From Baffinella frigidus (Eukaryota > Cryptophyceae > Cryptomonadales > Baffinellaceae): DNA of 36,588 nt. The stretch is taken from the NCBI GenBank assembly GCA_026770585.1, contig MU646325.1, positions 122,610-159,197 on the forward strand. Reading direction: 5' to 3'. Below, in pieces: positions 11,601 through 19,698 of the stretch (positions are counted from its first letter, which is position 1; each line of letters opens with the position of its first letter). The translations under genes were made by a program, and so were the position numbers. The notes below the pieces were generated by a model. That model ran no database searches. It was not told the origin of the DNA and was given only the letters and a program-made list of their open reading frames with translations.

Positions 11601-13718
11601 CAAACCCTACAGGCAAGGCTGGAGAAGGAAGTGAAGAAGGGGCGGGAGAGAGAGCGGCAACGCGCGACCAAGCTCATCCTCCTCGAGGTTCGAAAACAGT
11701 TTAGGGTTCAGGGTTCTGGTTCAAAATCTTCCCTGCATGGACCATCCCCTTACTCAGACCCTGAGCCCTGAACCCTGAACCCTGAACCCTGAACCCTGAA
11801 ACCTGGTTCCGAAACCCACGGCACAACCAAGGTCACACTCCTCGAGGTGCTTAAAATGGTCTTCTCCCTACACTTCATGAGGGTGCTCTTGTATGTGGAA
11901 GACACAACTGGAAGAATCTCATCCGGACGGGTATCTGTGATCAACTCGCACCGGTAACAAAAGTTACTACACGCATGCTTATATAATTACTAGTGTGATC
12001 CATTTGTGTAGTAAATTTGGTTGCCGGTGCGTATTTTTCATAAATACTCGCCGCGATTAAATACGTCGGGGGCAATCTACCGTCCCTCATTCCGAAACGT
12101 CTGGCTCCCTGGCGTGCCCCACGCGACGATGGCCTGCGTATCAAATTGGCATGTTTTCAAAGTCAACTCACCCACAAATCTGTCAATTTTGTGCAGATTC
12201 CGAACAAAAATACCTTTGGTAGTGCGGGGCTAATAGAAAGACGGATTGAATTTGGTACACAGGTTATCGCCGCGTGGCCATGTGGTTCTGCACGGAGCTC
12301 ATAACCTCACATGTTAGGTGCCTCATAACCTTACAGTCTAGATACCCGCAGTGGCCGTGCGATATGCTGAATACACCGTGCTTCACCAGGAGGTTGGAAC
12401 AGCGCTGATCAAGCTGCACTCAGACGCCGCGGCCTCATCCGTACCGCAAGGGCCCACCTCCGGGCCAGACTGTCCAGGTGATGCCCAATGCCAATTTTGA
12501 ATGACGACTGATTTCTCCACCAACGTTCCCGGTGAAGCACAGTGGGAAATGCTGAACGCCAAAGTCCCCCCCTAAGAGCTGCTCTTAGCCGGGTCTGCCT
12601 CATTCTGGCTTTCCGCATGGCAGGACGAATGCAGGATTGTTCCTTGTTTTGTTCCTTAGAAACAAATTGGGCCGTCGAATCGAGATCAGTAAAGCAACTC
12701 TCTCTCTTTCGGCATGGCAGGACGGAGACAAGATGGGGACGATCTCAACGCGAGGCTCGATAAGCTCGTGGCTGCTGCGTGCGCCAAACTCGACGAGGTC
12801 CACCCGCAACCCGAAACCGCTTATTTTGGGTCTGGGAGCTTCGGATATTCATTCCCTAGGACTCTACGGTAGGACATCCCTGGGGACCTAGGGGGTTCCT
12901 AGGGGGGTGAATTGGTGGCGTATACGTAAAGTTACTTGATAAGCTCGTGGCTGTTGCGTGCGCCAAGCTGGATGAGGTCGCTATACCCTAAACCCTGAAC
13001 CCTAACCAACCCGAAACCCTGCATGTAACCCCATAGACCCTAATTGCGCGGAATGACCCCCCCACCCTTGGACACCCCTATCGGCTACTCGCGCTTCAGC
13101 CCCCGCGTCCTTCACTCCCTGCACCAAGCCTTCCCTCCCCGAAGTCGTGCTATCCACACGGTGGACTACAAACCTTTCATCAAAAGTCAACTTACCTGAA
13201 GACAATTAACCTCAAGGCTTTTTCTATTGCAAATTGGTCATGTTTTTTCTATTGCAAATTGGTCACACTCCAAAATCTGGCCCCAACGAAATCTGCGTAG
13301 CCCACCGTGTGGGTAATGACCTACAGGGGCTACTGGGAACTAAGGACACGCAGCGCGGTAGGGTTCTACGGTAGGGCTATTCCTGGGACCAACCTAGGGA
13401 CGGCGCGTGTCTTTCTTCGCGAGTAACCCCTGTAGCCGTGTTTCCTCGCAGGTGTCGGCAAGTGGGGGGGGTGAGGCTTCAGCCCTGAAACAGTGCTTTA
13501 CGGTTTCGGGTTTCGGGTTTCGGGTTTCGGGTTTCGTGTTCAGGGCTCACCACCCTTCCCTGCTCTGCGGCTTCCTTTTCCGCGCTCGTGCTATGTGCTG
13601 AAGTAACCGTTCCTCCTCGCAGTTCTCGGCGAGCGGGGTGGACGAGGGCACGGGGGGCTCTCCCGTCCGCTTGCACCAACCTTCACGGGAGGACCAAATG
13701 GTCGATTTCGGATTTTAG
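5666..13718 (+). CDS. Coiled-coil protein gene, spliced
   Basis: Exons called: 5666-6379, 6886-7122, 7432-7470, 8456-8531, 8986-9113, 9399-9436, 9651-9717, 10747-10812, 11613-11687, 12390-12477, 12721-12797, 13623-13718 (stop TAG at 13716). Phases agree at each join if exon 8986-9113 uses a GC donor (CAG|GCACGC). The product is about 566 aa. An in-frame ATG at 5429 would add 79 residues. The first exon is Ala/Gly/Pro/Arg-rich and low in complexity, and ends in helix (KELEEEREEMRRVLVGKE). Later exons are charged helices: RENEARAARGACEETRGEAW, ERIGEEAREVRGRLVEAEKG, LAAERGRVLDLEQ, GDQEEQIRALRFEAAATARA, RLEKEVKKGRERERQRATK, DLNARLDKLVAAACAKLDE. The C-terminus is REDQMVDFGF. It looks like a structural or scaffold coiled coil; no family was recognised. 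The 5' end and the 8986-9717 section are the least certain parts, because those exons are duplicated. Confidence 0.65.
6419..6515 (+). repeat. Telomere-like repeats after exon 1 of the second coiled-coil gene
   Basis: GTTTAGGGTTTAGGG grading into GTTTACGG and GGGTTGA units, in the intron beginning at 6380. Here the TTTAGGG strand is the sense strand and the array lies near the donor, the opposite of the arrays near acceptors. Confidence 0.85.
7485..7590 (+). repeat. Dispersed repeat K, copy 1 (copy 2 at 13152-13310)
   Basis: TTTCATCAAAAGTCAACTT, GGTGGACTAC and a CGTAGCC end are shared in order with 13152-13310. Both lie in introns of the second coiled-coil gene. Confidence 0.7.
7606..7765 (+). 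repeat. Dispersed repeat J, copy 1 (copy 2 at 10112-10258)
   Basis: GGCTCGAGGGGGTTCTGCTC, TTTCCGACCGT, GACTTTTGAAAACCGCTGCA and ATTGACTTTTGGC are shared in order with 10112-10258, within the same gene. Non-coding. Confidence 0.75.
7795..7900 (-). repeat. Dispersed repeat, reverse copy
   Basis: GGCTCTGTTTCGCTGGAAAG then TTGACAG, CCCAGGATTCCAACTTGAGA, ATAGTCC and AGAGCTAGGACC: decayed member of the 24805 family. Confidence 0.6.
8190..8280. mobile_element. Foldback with 24-bp inverted repeats and an internal direct repeat
   Basis: AAAGCAGAAAATCCAGTTCA at 8190 is inverted at 8261-8280, with one base of length difference nearer the loop. The loop contains CCGCCATGCAAGCATTT twice. Confidence 0.7.
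9472..9600 (+). repeat. (CT)n microsatellite between two copies of an exon
   Basis: CTCTCT-rich DNA flanked by near-identical exon copies at 9397-9472 and 9604-9717. Confidence 0.9.
9730..10110 (+). repeat. Dispersed repeat copies between exon fragments
   Basis: Copies at 9735-9785 (partial), 9848-9945 and 10025-10108 (TTCTCAAGTTGACATCCTGG, GAGCGGGAAAGAGCCCGGGC). They alternate with fragments of the exon encoding RQEADLVAALAT at 9793-9835 and 9969-10012. Confidence 0.75.
10349..10410 (+). repeat. (GAA)n microsatellite
   Basis: About 20 GAA units in the intron before exon 10747-10812. Poly-Ser, poly-Glu or poly-Leu frames through it are repeat artefacts. Confidence 0.95.
10470..10745 (+). 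repeat. Telomere-like CCCCAAAC/CCCTAAAC array abutting a 3' splice site
   Basis: About 275 bp of ACCCCAAACCCCAAAC and CCCTAAACC units ending AACCCTAAACCAG directly at exon 10747-10812. A (GAA)n tract lies just upstream (about 10349-10410). Confidence 0.9.
11360..11612 (+). repeat. CCCTAAA array abutting a 3' splice site
   Basis: Near-perfect CCCTAAA repeats for about 250 bp, ending CCAAACCCTACAG immediately before exon 11613-11687. This is the cleanest telomere-type array in the window. Confidence 0.9.
11948..12036. mobile_element. Foldback family F, copy 1
   Basis: GCACCGGTAACAAAAGTTAC and GTAAATTTGGTTGCCGGTGC are inverted, with internal arms ACTACAC and GTGTAGT and the middle ATTACTAGT. 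A/T-rich, about 90 bp. Confidence 0.7.
13322..13434. mobile_element. MITE family D, copy 1 (TACAGGGG termini)
   Basis: Starts TACAGGGGCTACTGGGAACT and ends CTTCGCGAGTAACCCCTGTA, with internal arms AAGGACACGC and GCGTGTCTTT and core TCTACGGTAGGG. TA ends suggest TA target sites. Confidence 0.7.
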
Positions 13719-14113
13719 ATATTCCCCGACAGACCGGATTTGGGGCGCCGAGGGCTCTCCCGTCCGCTTATGTGAGCGCGCAAGTTCCAGTGTCCGCCTA
13801 TGTTGGGAGCTCGAAGAACCTAAAGGACCTAAAGGGCTGCGGAGCCTTTTGACTACTGAGCATCGCTTTTCCGCGGGCGTGTTGTGTGATGAATAAATGT
13901 GTGATGAATCAACTGTCGGAGGCTCTCCCGTCCGCTTGCACCAACCTTGACGGGAGGACGAAATGATCGATTTTGCATTTTAGATGGGCTCACCTGCCCG
14001 CTTTCACCACAATCTTCACGGGAGGACGAAATGTTCGATCTTAGATTTTAGATTTACATGCACCCCGACAGACCCCCCCGGATTTGGGGGGTCTGTTGGG
14101 TTAAATCTTCGTA

Positions 14114-14217
14114 TATCCTTTAAGTGCCCATAGGGTGAATATTCGCCCTAACTCGCCCTAGGCTGGTCCTAGGATGCTACCGTAGGGCGTATGAGCCTAC
14201 TGGGCACTTACGGGATA
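14114..14217. mobile_element. MITE family B, copy 2
   Basis: Termini TATCCTTTAAGTGCCCA and TGGGCACTTACGGGATA are inverted. The core CTACCGTAGGGCGTATGAGC is shared with copies 1 and 3. Confidence 0.75.
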
Positions 14218-14283
14218 AAATCGATCATTTGGTCCTCCCGTGGGGGTGGGTGGTTGCGCGAGCGGACCGGAGAGCCTTTCGAC

Positions 14284-14405
14284 TACAGGTGTACCTCGCT
14301 CATAAGACACCACCTTCCCCTAGGACCCTGCAGTAGGGCTATGCCCAGGGCCCTATGGTGGTCCTAGGGAGGGGGGGGGTTCTTATGAGCGAGGTACCCC
14401 TGTAC
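14284..14405. mobile_element. MITE family A, copy 1
   Basis: Inverted termini TACAGGTGTACCTCGCTCAT and ATGAGCGAGGTACCCCTGTA. The middle carries CCTAGGACC, CTGCAGTAGGG and GGTCCTAGG palindromic blocks. Confidence 0.8.
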
Positions 14406-14667
14406 TGAGCCGCACCTTGTACCCCTGTACTGAGCCGCACCTTTCGGCGGTTGTGGTGTGTGATGAATAAACGGTGGGCATCCAGCCACCGTTGGACGGT
14501 GGCTGGAATCATGATGATGAATGGTGGTGATGAATAAACGATGATGATGAAAAAACGGTGGCCAGCCAGCCTCCTGTAAAAAAATATTTTTGAGTTAGGA
14601 CCACTCTAGAGACGGGGTGTGTCCTTGTTCGCGAGTCACAACTGCACCTACAACCCCTAGCGGTCAC

Positions 14668-14696
14668 TTGCAACACACATGATGTGTGTTGCAAGC
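14668..14696. other. Perfect palindrome with ACACAC/GTGTGT arms
   Basis: CTTGCAACACACATGATGTG followed by TGTTGCAAG: 13-base arms around a short centre. Confidence 0.55.
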
Positions 14697-14699
14697 GTG

Positions 14700-14798
14700 C
14701 ACCTGTGGGTATCTAGGCTCTGAGGGCACATCACGGTAGATTGGCGTCAGACTTCATAACCTTGCATCCGTAGGTGCCCTTAGAACCTAGACACCCAC
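14700..14798. mobile_element. Foldback family G
   Basis: GTGGGTATCTAGGCTCTGAG then GGCAC is inverted as GTGCCCTTAGAACCTAGACA then CCCAC. One arm with the CATAACCTTGCATCCGTAGG motif recurs at 7188-7213, 12296-12330 and 17318-17355. Confidence 0.6.
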
Positions 14799-15215
14799 AA
14801 CCTACCCCGCTGAGTGTTGAGAGCCCTGGAGGAATTTCTTCAGGATGAAAGCCCAGAAGAGCCCAGGGGTAATACGACAACTCACAAAGGGGCTTTTTCT
14901 TGTGAGAGAGGCGCCCCTGCAGGAGCAAGTATCTTAAACACAGTTTGTTTACACAGAATGGCCCAAGCTACTCATCTCATACATACACAGCCTCGTCTCC
15001 CCGTCGCCCTGCCCTCCAGCATCCACCAGCCCTCCTCGCGTTAATTCATGTTAATTCCGCCGAAGCTTCTCGATCGCTTGGTTGGAAACCCCCGATGCGT
15101 ACCAGGGGCCGCCGTAAAGCGACCTCCCCCCCGGTACAAACCCATCAGGTCTCAAAGATCCCGTGTTATCTCACGGGCGCTTATCTCAAGCTCGCCTATC
15201 CCAAGCGCGCCTGTC

Positions 15216-15884
15216 TCAGGCGCGCCCCCTTGCAATGCGCAAGCATCTCACTGCAGGCGGAGCCCCGGACGGAACAGTGCGAAGCGGGGGGAAGGGCGCG
15301 CTCTTGGCGCCGGAGGGGCTGCGGCGCGAGGATGCCCGCGCGCGGAGCGATTGCGGGGAATGCGCGGGCGACGGTAACGACGGGTGGAAGTCGGTGAGCG
15401 CGAGGGAGATGAGGGAATCGCCGCGCGGGCTGCAGAGCGCCTCCTTGTCCCAGGAAGACCAGGACAGCGAAGATCCCGGAGGATGCTGCGAGGAAGTGGA
15501 GGCGCGGCGGGTCCAGGAAGAGAGGGAGGCAGGCGCAGACGCGCAACGTTCGAGGTCGTCCTTGGGCGTGGACCATGCGGGAGCAGGTGAAGACCTCGTC
15601 GATAAGGTCCTGGGGATGCGCGCGCGAATCACGAAAGAGTCGCCGGGGTATTTGCCGATGGGCTCCTCGCGCTCGCTGCCCGCCCGCGTGCACGCCCAGC
15701 GCAAGCTCCCCTTCAGGCTCTCGGAGCTTGACGGCCGGGTAGTGCGGATGGAGGCGCCGAGTTCGAGTAGAGGCGAGTCGGGCATGGAGAGAAGGCGGGC
15801 ACTGGCGCGCGGGTTCCGCCTGCCGCAGATGGGTGCCAGGGCGAGGCTGGGCTGGAGCTTGGGGTCGTAGGTGTTAAGGAGCAT
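15216..15884 (-). CDS. Possible hypothetical protein, single open frame of 222 aa
   Basis: ATG at 15884 (MLLNTYDPKLQPSLALAPIC) reads to TGA at 15216. Third codon positions in the first 90 or so codons are strongly G/C, as in the certain exons of this window, which favours this frame. The middle (about codons 100-135) loses this bias and a neighbouring minus-strand frame gains it (DLIDEVFTCSRMVHAQ, then a hydrophobic stretch LHFLAASSGIFAVLVFLG). A frameshift, a missed intron or a decayed gene is therefore possible. The last third is Ser/Pro/Arg-rich. No family was recognised. A 15-bp perfect hairpin lies just upstream of the start (15921-15952). Confidence 0.35.
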   Translation of the reverse strand: MLLNTYDPKLQPSLALAPICGRRNPRASARLLSMPDSPLLELGASIRTTRPSSSESLKGSLRWACTRAGSEREEPIGKYPGDSFVIRARIPRTLSTRSSPAPAWSTPKDDLERCASAPASLSSWTRRASTSSQHPPGSSLSWSSWDKEALCSPRGDSLISLALTDFHPSLPSPAHSPQSLRARASSRRSPSGAKSAPFPPLRTVPSGAPPAVRCLRIARGRA

Positions 15885-15920
15885 GGTCCGTGGTGGTGGG
15901 TGGTTTGCGAATCTTTCCGC

Positions 15921-15952
15921 CGATGAAGGGCTTGGTGCCAAGCCCTTCATCG
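15921..15952. other. 15-bp perfect hairpin upstream of the 15884 frame
   Basis: CGATGAAGGGCTTGG, loop TG, CCAAGCCCTTCATCG. It could be a foldback remnant or a terminator-like structure; context does not decide. Confidence 0.6.
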
Positions 15953-15979
15953 TGGAGGGGAGCATTGTTGCCAGACTAG

Positions 15980-16100
15980 TCAAAAATCGAATAGATGGGT
16001 CTAATAAAAAGACAAACAGGTTATTTTGGAGTCGGTTTATCCGGAGGAAAAATTGGTTATTTTGGAGTCGGTTTCCGTTATCCGGAGGAAAAATTGACTG
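15980..16100. repeat. Direct repeat of about 38 bp in the AT-richer island
   Basis: GGTTATTTTGGAGTCGGTTT then ATCCGGAGGAAAAATTG occurs at 16019-16056 and again at 16057-16096; the second copy has CCGT inserted before TATCC. Confidence 0.8.
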
Positions 16101-16240
16101 GTATGACAAAATTGGTCAGTTGCGTTTTTCTATTTCTCTTTTGACTTTCTTGATACCTCCGGGATCAAGAACGGATAACTCAGTTTCCAAGAGTTGAAGT
16201 CAAGATAAACCGCCGTTGCGACCCTCCAGCTCTTCAAAAG

Positions 16241-16471
16241 GTGGCACGATCCAAAGTGTTGGTTCATGACTCTCACTTGACAAATCCCTTCAAACCACCT
16301 AGTGAAATCATCAAACATGTGGCGGCTATCGCTGATTCCATCTGTCATTATAATGGTAAGGCTGACCTTCCGAGGTACGTAGACAAAGACAAGTGGTCAT
16401 TGACCTTCCGACCTTCGGAGAAGGTCAATGACTTAGTCAAAAAAAACGGTGAAGCTCACCAACCGATTTGA
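16241..16471 (+). CDS. Small open frame in an AT-richer island, unknown
   Basis: A 76-codon frame (MARSKVLVHDSHLTNPFKPP at the start, ending KVNDLVKKNGEAHQPI) lies in sequence visibly richer in A/T than the genes around it (roughly 15970-16750). Its amino-acid composition is balanced and protein-like, with no low complexity, unlike most open frames here. The frame may extend upstream without a start codon (INRRCDPPALQKVARS). It could be a remnant of a mobile element or a small gene of foreign origin. No motif was recognised and no splice sites could be fixed. Confidence 0.25.
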   Translation: MARSKVLVHDSHLTNPFKPPSEIIKHVAAIADSICHYNGKADLPRYVDKDKWSLTFRPSEKVNDLVKKNGEAHQPI

Positions 16472-16757
16472 CCAACCGACTTGAAAACAACCTTTTGCAG
16501 TCCTTAAGTTAGTCTTTTTGCGGAGATTTCGCCACTCGTGCGTACCAACTGATTCCAAACTGATCTTGACAGATTTGGATGCTAAATGAAAGGCGCAACA
16601 TTTGGATGACGCGTTCCAAAACTGTGATGTCCCTGCCTGTGATTTTCTGTTGAAAGTCTGCATCATGACTGTATCTAGGAACCTGCTATCTAAATTTGGC
16701 AGTTGAGAAATCGTGGAAATCTCCCAAATCCCAACAAATCCCCTCAAACTCTCCGAT

Positions 16758-16889
16758 CCACTCAGCGGACTTTGAAGGGATTCCTGAATAACCCTTGAGC
16801 GTTGAGACCTACGACCCTACGGTAGGCAACCCTTGGGGGCATAGGGAAGTGGGGCTCCTACAGATAAGGCAACGGAAACTCAGTGGGCG
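16758..16889. mobile_element. MITE family C, truncated copy
   Basis: Begins CCACTCAGCGGACTTTGAAG. In reverse complement it aligns with the copies at 26308 and 28094, including CTACGGTAGGCAACCC; the far arm is shortened. Confidence 0.65.
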
Positions 16890-17087
16890 GACCCCACCGA
16901 AGTCTTTGCTCTTGAGAAAAAGAAAGAGTTGGTTGGAATGAGGACGCGGTTCTTGACCCCCCCCCCCAACTTGGGAGAATCTGGGACAATAATCGCTCGG
17001 ATGTGAAATGTAGATAAACACACCATTTTTTCCATCTACGGGGAAGGTTTGAAGGGGGAGTTCAAATTTAACGGCACGCCCCGCAAT

Positions 17088-17275
17088 AACATCCTACAGT
17101 AGGACTAGTCCACGAGGAGCATAGGACCACACTAGGGTCGCAACCTACAGTAGGGCTAGTCCTAGGGAGCATAGAGACCACCCTAGGGGTGCTTCCTACA
17201 GTAGGGCTAGTCCTAGGGAGCATAGGACCACCCTAGGGGCGGTGCGTGTCCTTATTCGCGTGCAGCCCCTGTGTG
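17088..17275. mobile_element. Tandem partial MITE family D copies
   Basis: Three near-identical units of about 60 bp (CTACAGTAGGGCTAGTCCTA, then GGAGCATAGGACCACCC) end in the arm GGTGCGTGTCCTTATTCGCG and CAGCCCCTGTG. It looks like a rearranged element with its inner half triplicated. Confidence 0.65.
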
Positions 17276-17598
17276 AACGCTAGCGTTCAGGCCTAAGTGA
17301 ATCTACTTTGGAGTCCTCATAACCGTGCATCCGTAGGTGCCCTTAGAGCCTAGAAGCCCACACCCTGCACTCAAGCTTCCCGAGTGCGTGCAAACTGCAT
17401 CTCAGAGTTTGTGGTTCCCAGTGTTTACTCATGAACGCAGGTGCAGCCCTCGAAGGGGCTTGTGCCTTTCGCGAGCAACCCCAGTAAGGGGGGGGGTCAG
17501 CAAGAGGTACAGGGATGCGTGCCGTGTTGGTGCAATCCAAGGGCCCTGTTGCAGTGAAGCTCTGGCTCTCTCACTTCTCTCCCTGCGCTGCACCGTCC

Positions 17599-17702
17599 TA
17601 TCCCTCAAGTGGCCAGTAGGCTCATACGCCCTACCGTAGGGCCCTAAGACCTGCCTAGGACCAGTCGGTGGTCAATTTTGACCCCCTGGCCACTTGAGGG
17701 AA
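17599..17702. mobile_element. MITE family B, copy 3
   Basis: Termini TATCCCTCAAGTGGCCA and TGGCCACTTGAGGGA are inverted. Internal GGTCAATTTTGACC and core CCCTACCGTAGGG. Confidence 0.75.
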
Positions 17703-17875
17703 AGGTCCTGGCGGTTCTTTGAACTCCCACCATACGCGTACACTGGAACATATCTTGCTGGATGTCCCTGCTTTTTTTCGAGGGATTGGTACTTTTTTTC
17801 GAGGGATTTGTACTCTTTCTGTACAGAAACAGAAAGAACTCACCCTGTCCGTTGTCAGTCGCACTATGCGACCAA

Positions 17876-17987
17876 TACAGGGTAACCTCGCACATAAGAA
17901 ACTGCCCCCCCCCGGACCCTAGCTAGGCATTGTCCTACTGTAGGGTCCTAGGGGGGGGCAGTTTCTTATGAGCGAGGTACCCCTGTA
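17876..17987. mobile_element. MITE family A, copy 2
   Basis: TACAGGGTAACCTCGCACAT at the left, ATGAGCGAGGTACCCCTGTA at the right, core CTACTGTAGGGTCCTAGG. Confidence 0.85.
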
Positions 17988-18063
17988 AGCGGAGCGCTGC
18001 CTCTGGAGACCAAGAGACTAGAGGCTGCTGGGTCCTACAGAAGGGCTAGTCCTGGGTACACGG

Positions 18064-18182
18064 TACAGGGGTACCTCGCTCACAAGAAAGTACCCCCCCC
18101 CCTAGGACCATACGGCCCTAGGCATAGGCATACTGTAGGGTCCTAGGAGGAGGCGCTTTCTCATGAGCGAGATACCCATGTG
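18064..18182. mobile_element. MITE family A, copy 3
   Basis: TACAGGGGTACCTCGCTCAC at the left; the right arm TCATGAGCGAGATACCCATG is slightly decayed. Confidence 0.8.
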
Positions 18183-18266
18183 TGCGACCAATGCACAGAG
18201 CGCTGCCTCTCAAGACCATGAGACTAGAGGCTTCTGGGTCCAGTAGGGCTAGTCCCGGGCAAACGG

Positions 18267-18391
18267 TACAGGGGCACCTCGCTCATAAGTAAGTGCCCCC
18301 CCCCCCGCTAGGACCACCATGCGGCCTCAGGCATTGGCGTACGAAAGGGTCCTGGGAGGAGGCGGTTTCTTATGAGCGAGGTACCCCTGTA
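18267..18391. mobile_element. MITE family A, copy 4
   Basis: TACAGGGGCACCTCGCTCAT and ATGAGCGAGGTACCCCTGTA are inverted around a C-rich/G-rich stem. Confidence 0.85.
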
Positions 18392-18805
18392 GCGGACTTG
18401 TAAACGGGGCTCCGCGCCTCACCCCTCGCGTCTCAGAGGTTCTCTTTCAAGTGCTTTCTTTGAAGTGCTCAGAGGTTGTCTTTGGCGCGCTAGCGCCAGC
18501 GCCTGTGCAGGGGTTGGGTGTTTCAATTCCCTTTTCCCGTTAGCCTTGCACCTGCCTTCCTGAAATACCCCTACTTGGTTTCGGGTTCATGGTTTAGGGT
18601 TTAGGGTTTTAGTAGGAGCGTAGGTTAACACCCGACTTCAGAAAAGACGATAAGCTGTTCAGGTTCTTGGTGGGGATGCGCTTCGGAATCTTCTTCTTCT
18701 TTGTTATTAACCTCTTAAAGTCCCTGTAAACAGGTCCTACTCCTGATGGAAAGTGATCAAATTACTAACTATGCGGTGCGGAATACAGCACGTTGATTCG
18801 ACTCG

Positions 18806-18943
18806 TACAGGGTTACCTCTCTCATTAGAAACCGCCGCCGTCCCCATAGAGGACCACCATAGAGCCCTAGCTAGGCATGGGCCTACTGTAGGGTCCTAGG
18901 GGGGGGCTGTTTCTTATGAGCGAGGTACAGCTGTACCCCTGTA
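18806..18943. mobile_element. MITE family A, copy 5
   Basis: TACAGGGTTACCTCTCTCAT at the left; the right arm ends GAGCGAGGTACAG followed by CTGTACCCCTGTA, a small terminal duplication. Confidence 0.8.
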
Positions 18944-19082
18944 AGCTGTTTCAGGTTGTTGGTGGGGGTGCGGAATACAGCACGTTTATTCGACTCGTAG
19001 TCAAGAGGTGCCGCATGTGGAAGGGGGGGGGGGGTTGCAGCGGCGGAGGCAGGAGCGAGAGAGCGAGACCCCCCCCCCCCGG

Positions 19083-19133
<51 letters not shown>

Positions 19134-19134
19134 C

Positions 19135-19184
<50 letters not shown>

Positions 19185-19259
19185 NNNNNNNNNNNNNNNN
19201 NNNNNNNNNNNNNNNNNNNNNNNNNNNNNNNNNNNNNNNNNNNNNNNNNNNNNNNNNNN
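19185..19259. other. Assembly gap (75 N) beside a poly-C run
   Basis: 75 undetermined bases follow about 110 bases that are almost only C (from about 19071). The run is probably a real homopolymer that broke sequencing, so its length and the gap size are unreliable. Confidence 0.98.
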
Positions 19260-19334
19260 GTGCATGCGCCTGGGGTGACTACGTCAGAGTTCCCCACTCA
19301 GTCAAGAGTCCCCCAACCCACAGCCACTGCACCC

Positions 19335-19690
19335 CGGGATCCCGACTGACAGGCCCGCCTCGGGACTGACGGGCCCGCCTCGGGACTGTCAGGCCCGTCT
19401 CAGGACTGAAAGGCCCGCCTCGGGACTGACAATTGTCCGGGAGCTGCCTATGGGCGCTATAAGTACTCAGGTTCCTAACCAGGGCCCTGTTATAACACAG
19501 AACCGAGGTCCGCCAGCCGCCTGCCTCGCGAGAGCGAGGATCAGGCGGCTAGGCCCGCCTCGGGACGGACAGGCCCGCCTCGCGACAGACACTAGGCCCG
19601 CCTCGCGACGGATAAGCCCGCCTCGGAACGAACAGGCCCGCCTCGCGACTGACCGGCCTCGGTTCAGATCGGCCCGCCTTTGCACAGAAT
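19335..19690. repeat. GACTGACAGGCCCGCCTCG minisatellite downstream of the phosphatase gene
   Basis: Units of about 20-25 bp (GGACTGACAGGCCCGCCTC and variants such as GCGACAGACACTAGGCCC) end just beyond the phosphatase stop codon (19699). They probably cover the 3' UTR or terminator region of that gene. Confidence 0.8.
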
Positions 19691-19698
19691 TGGTCGCC

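Larger units (their letters stand above)
13719..15215. other. Gene-poor stretch with copies of the preceding last exon and MITEs
   Basis: No gene recognised. Decayed copies of the last exon of the coiled-coil gene lie at about 13750-13780, 13915-13985 and 13988-14050. One inverted copy is at 14215-14270. MITEs B2 and A1, a (GATGAT)n patch (14510-14550) and foldback G follow. Open frames are short. Confidence 0.6.
16480..19184. other. Intergenic MITE cluster
   Basis: No convincing gene. The stretch holds one C-family, three partial D-family, one B-family and four A-family foldback elements. Between the A elements is a repeated spacer (GCGCTGCCTCTGGAGACCAA at 17993 and a close copy at 18200). 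The poly-C run leads to the gap. Confidence 0.65.

Noticed and set aside
15163-15870. A plus-strand frame opposite the 15216-15884 reading frame
   Set aside because: Third-position G/C bias favours the minus frame over most of its length. The plus frame starts in a tandem LSQAR repeat. Neither is certain.
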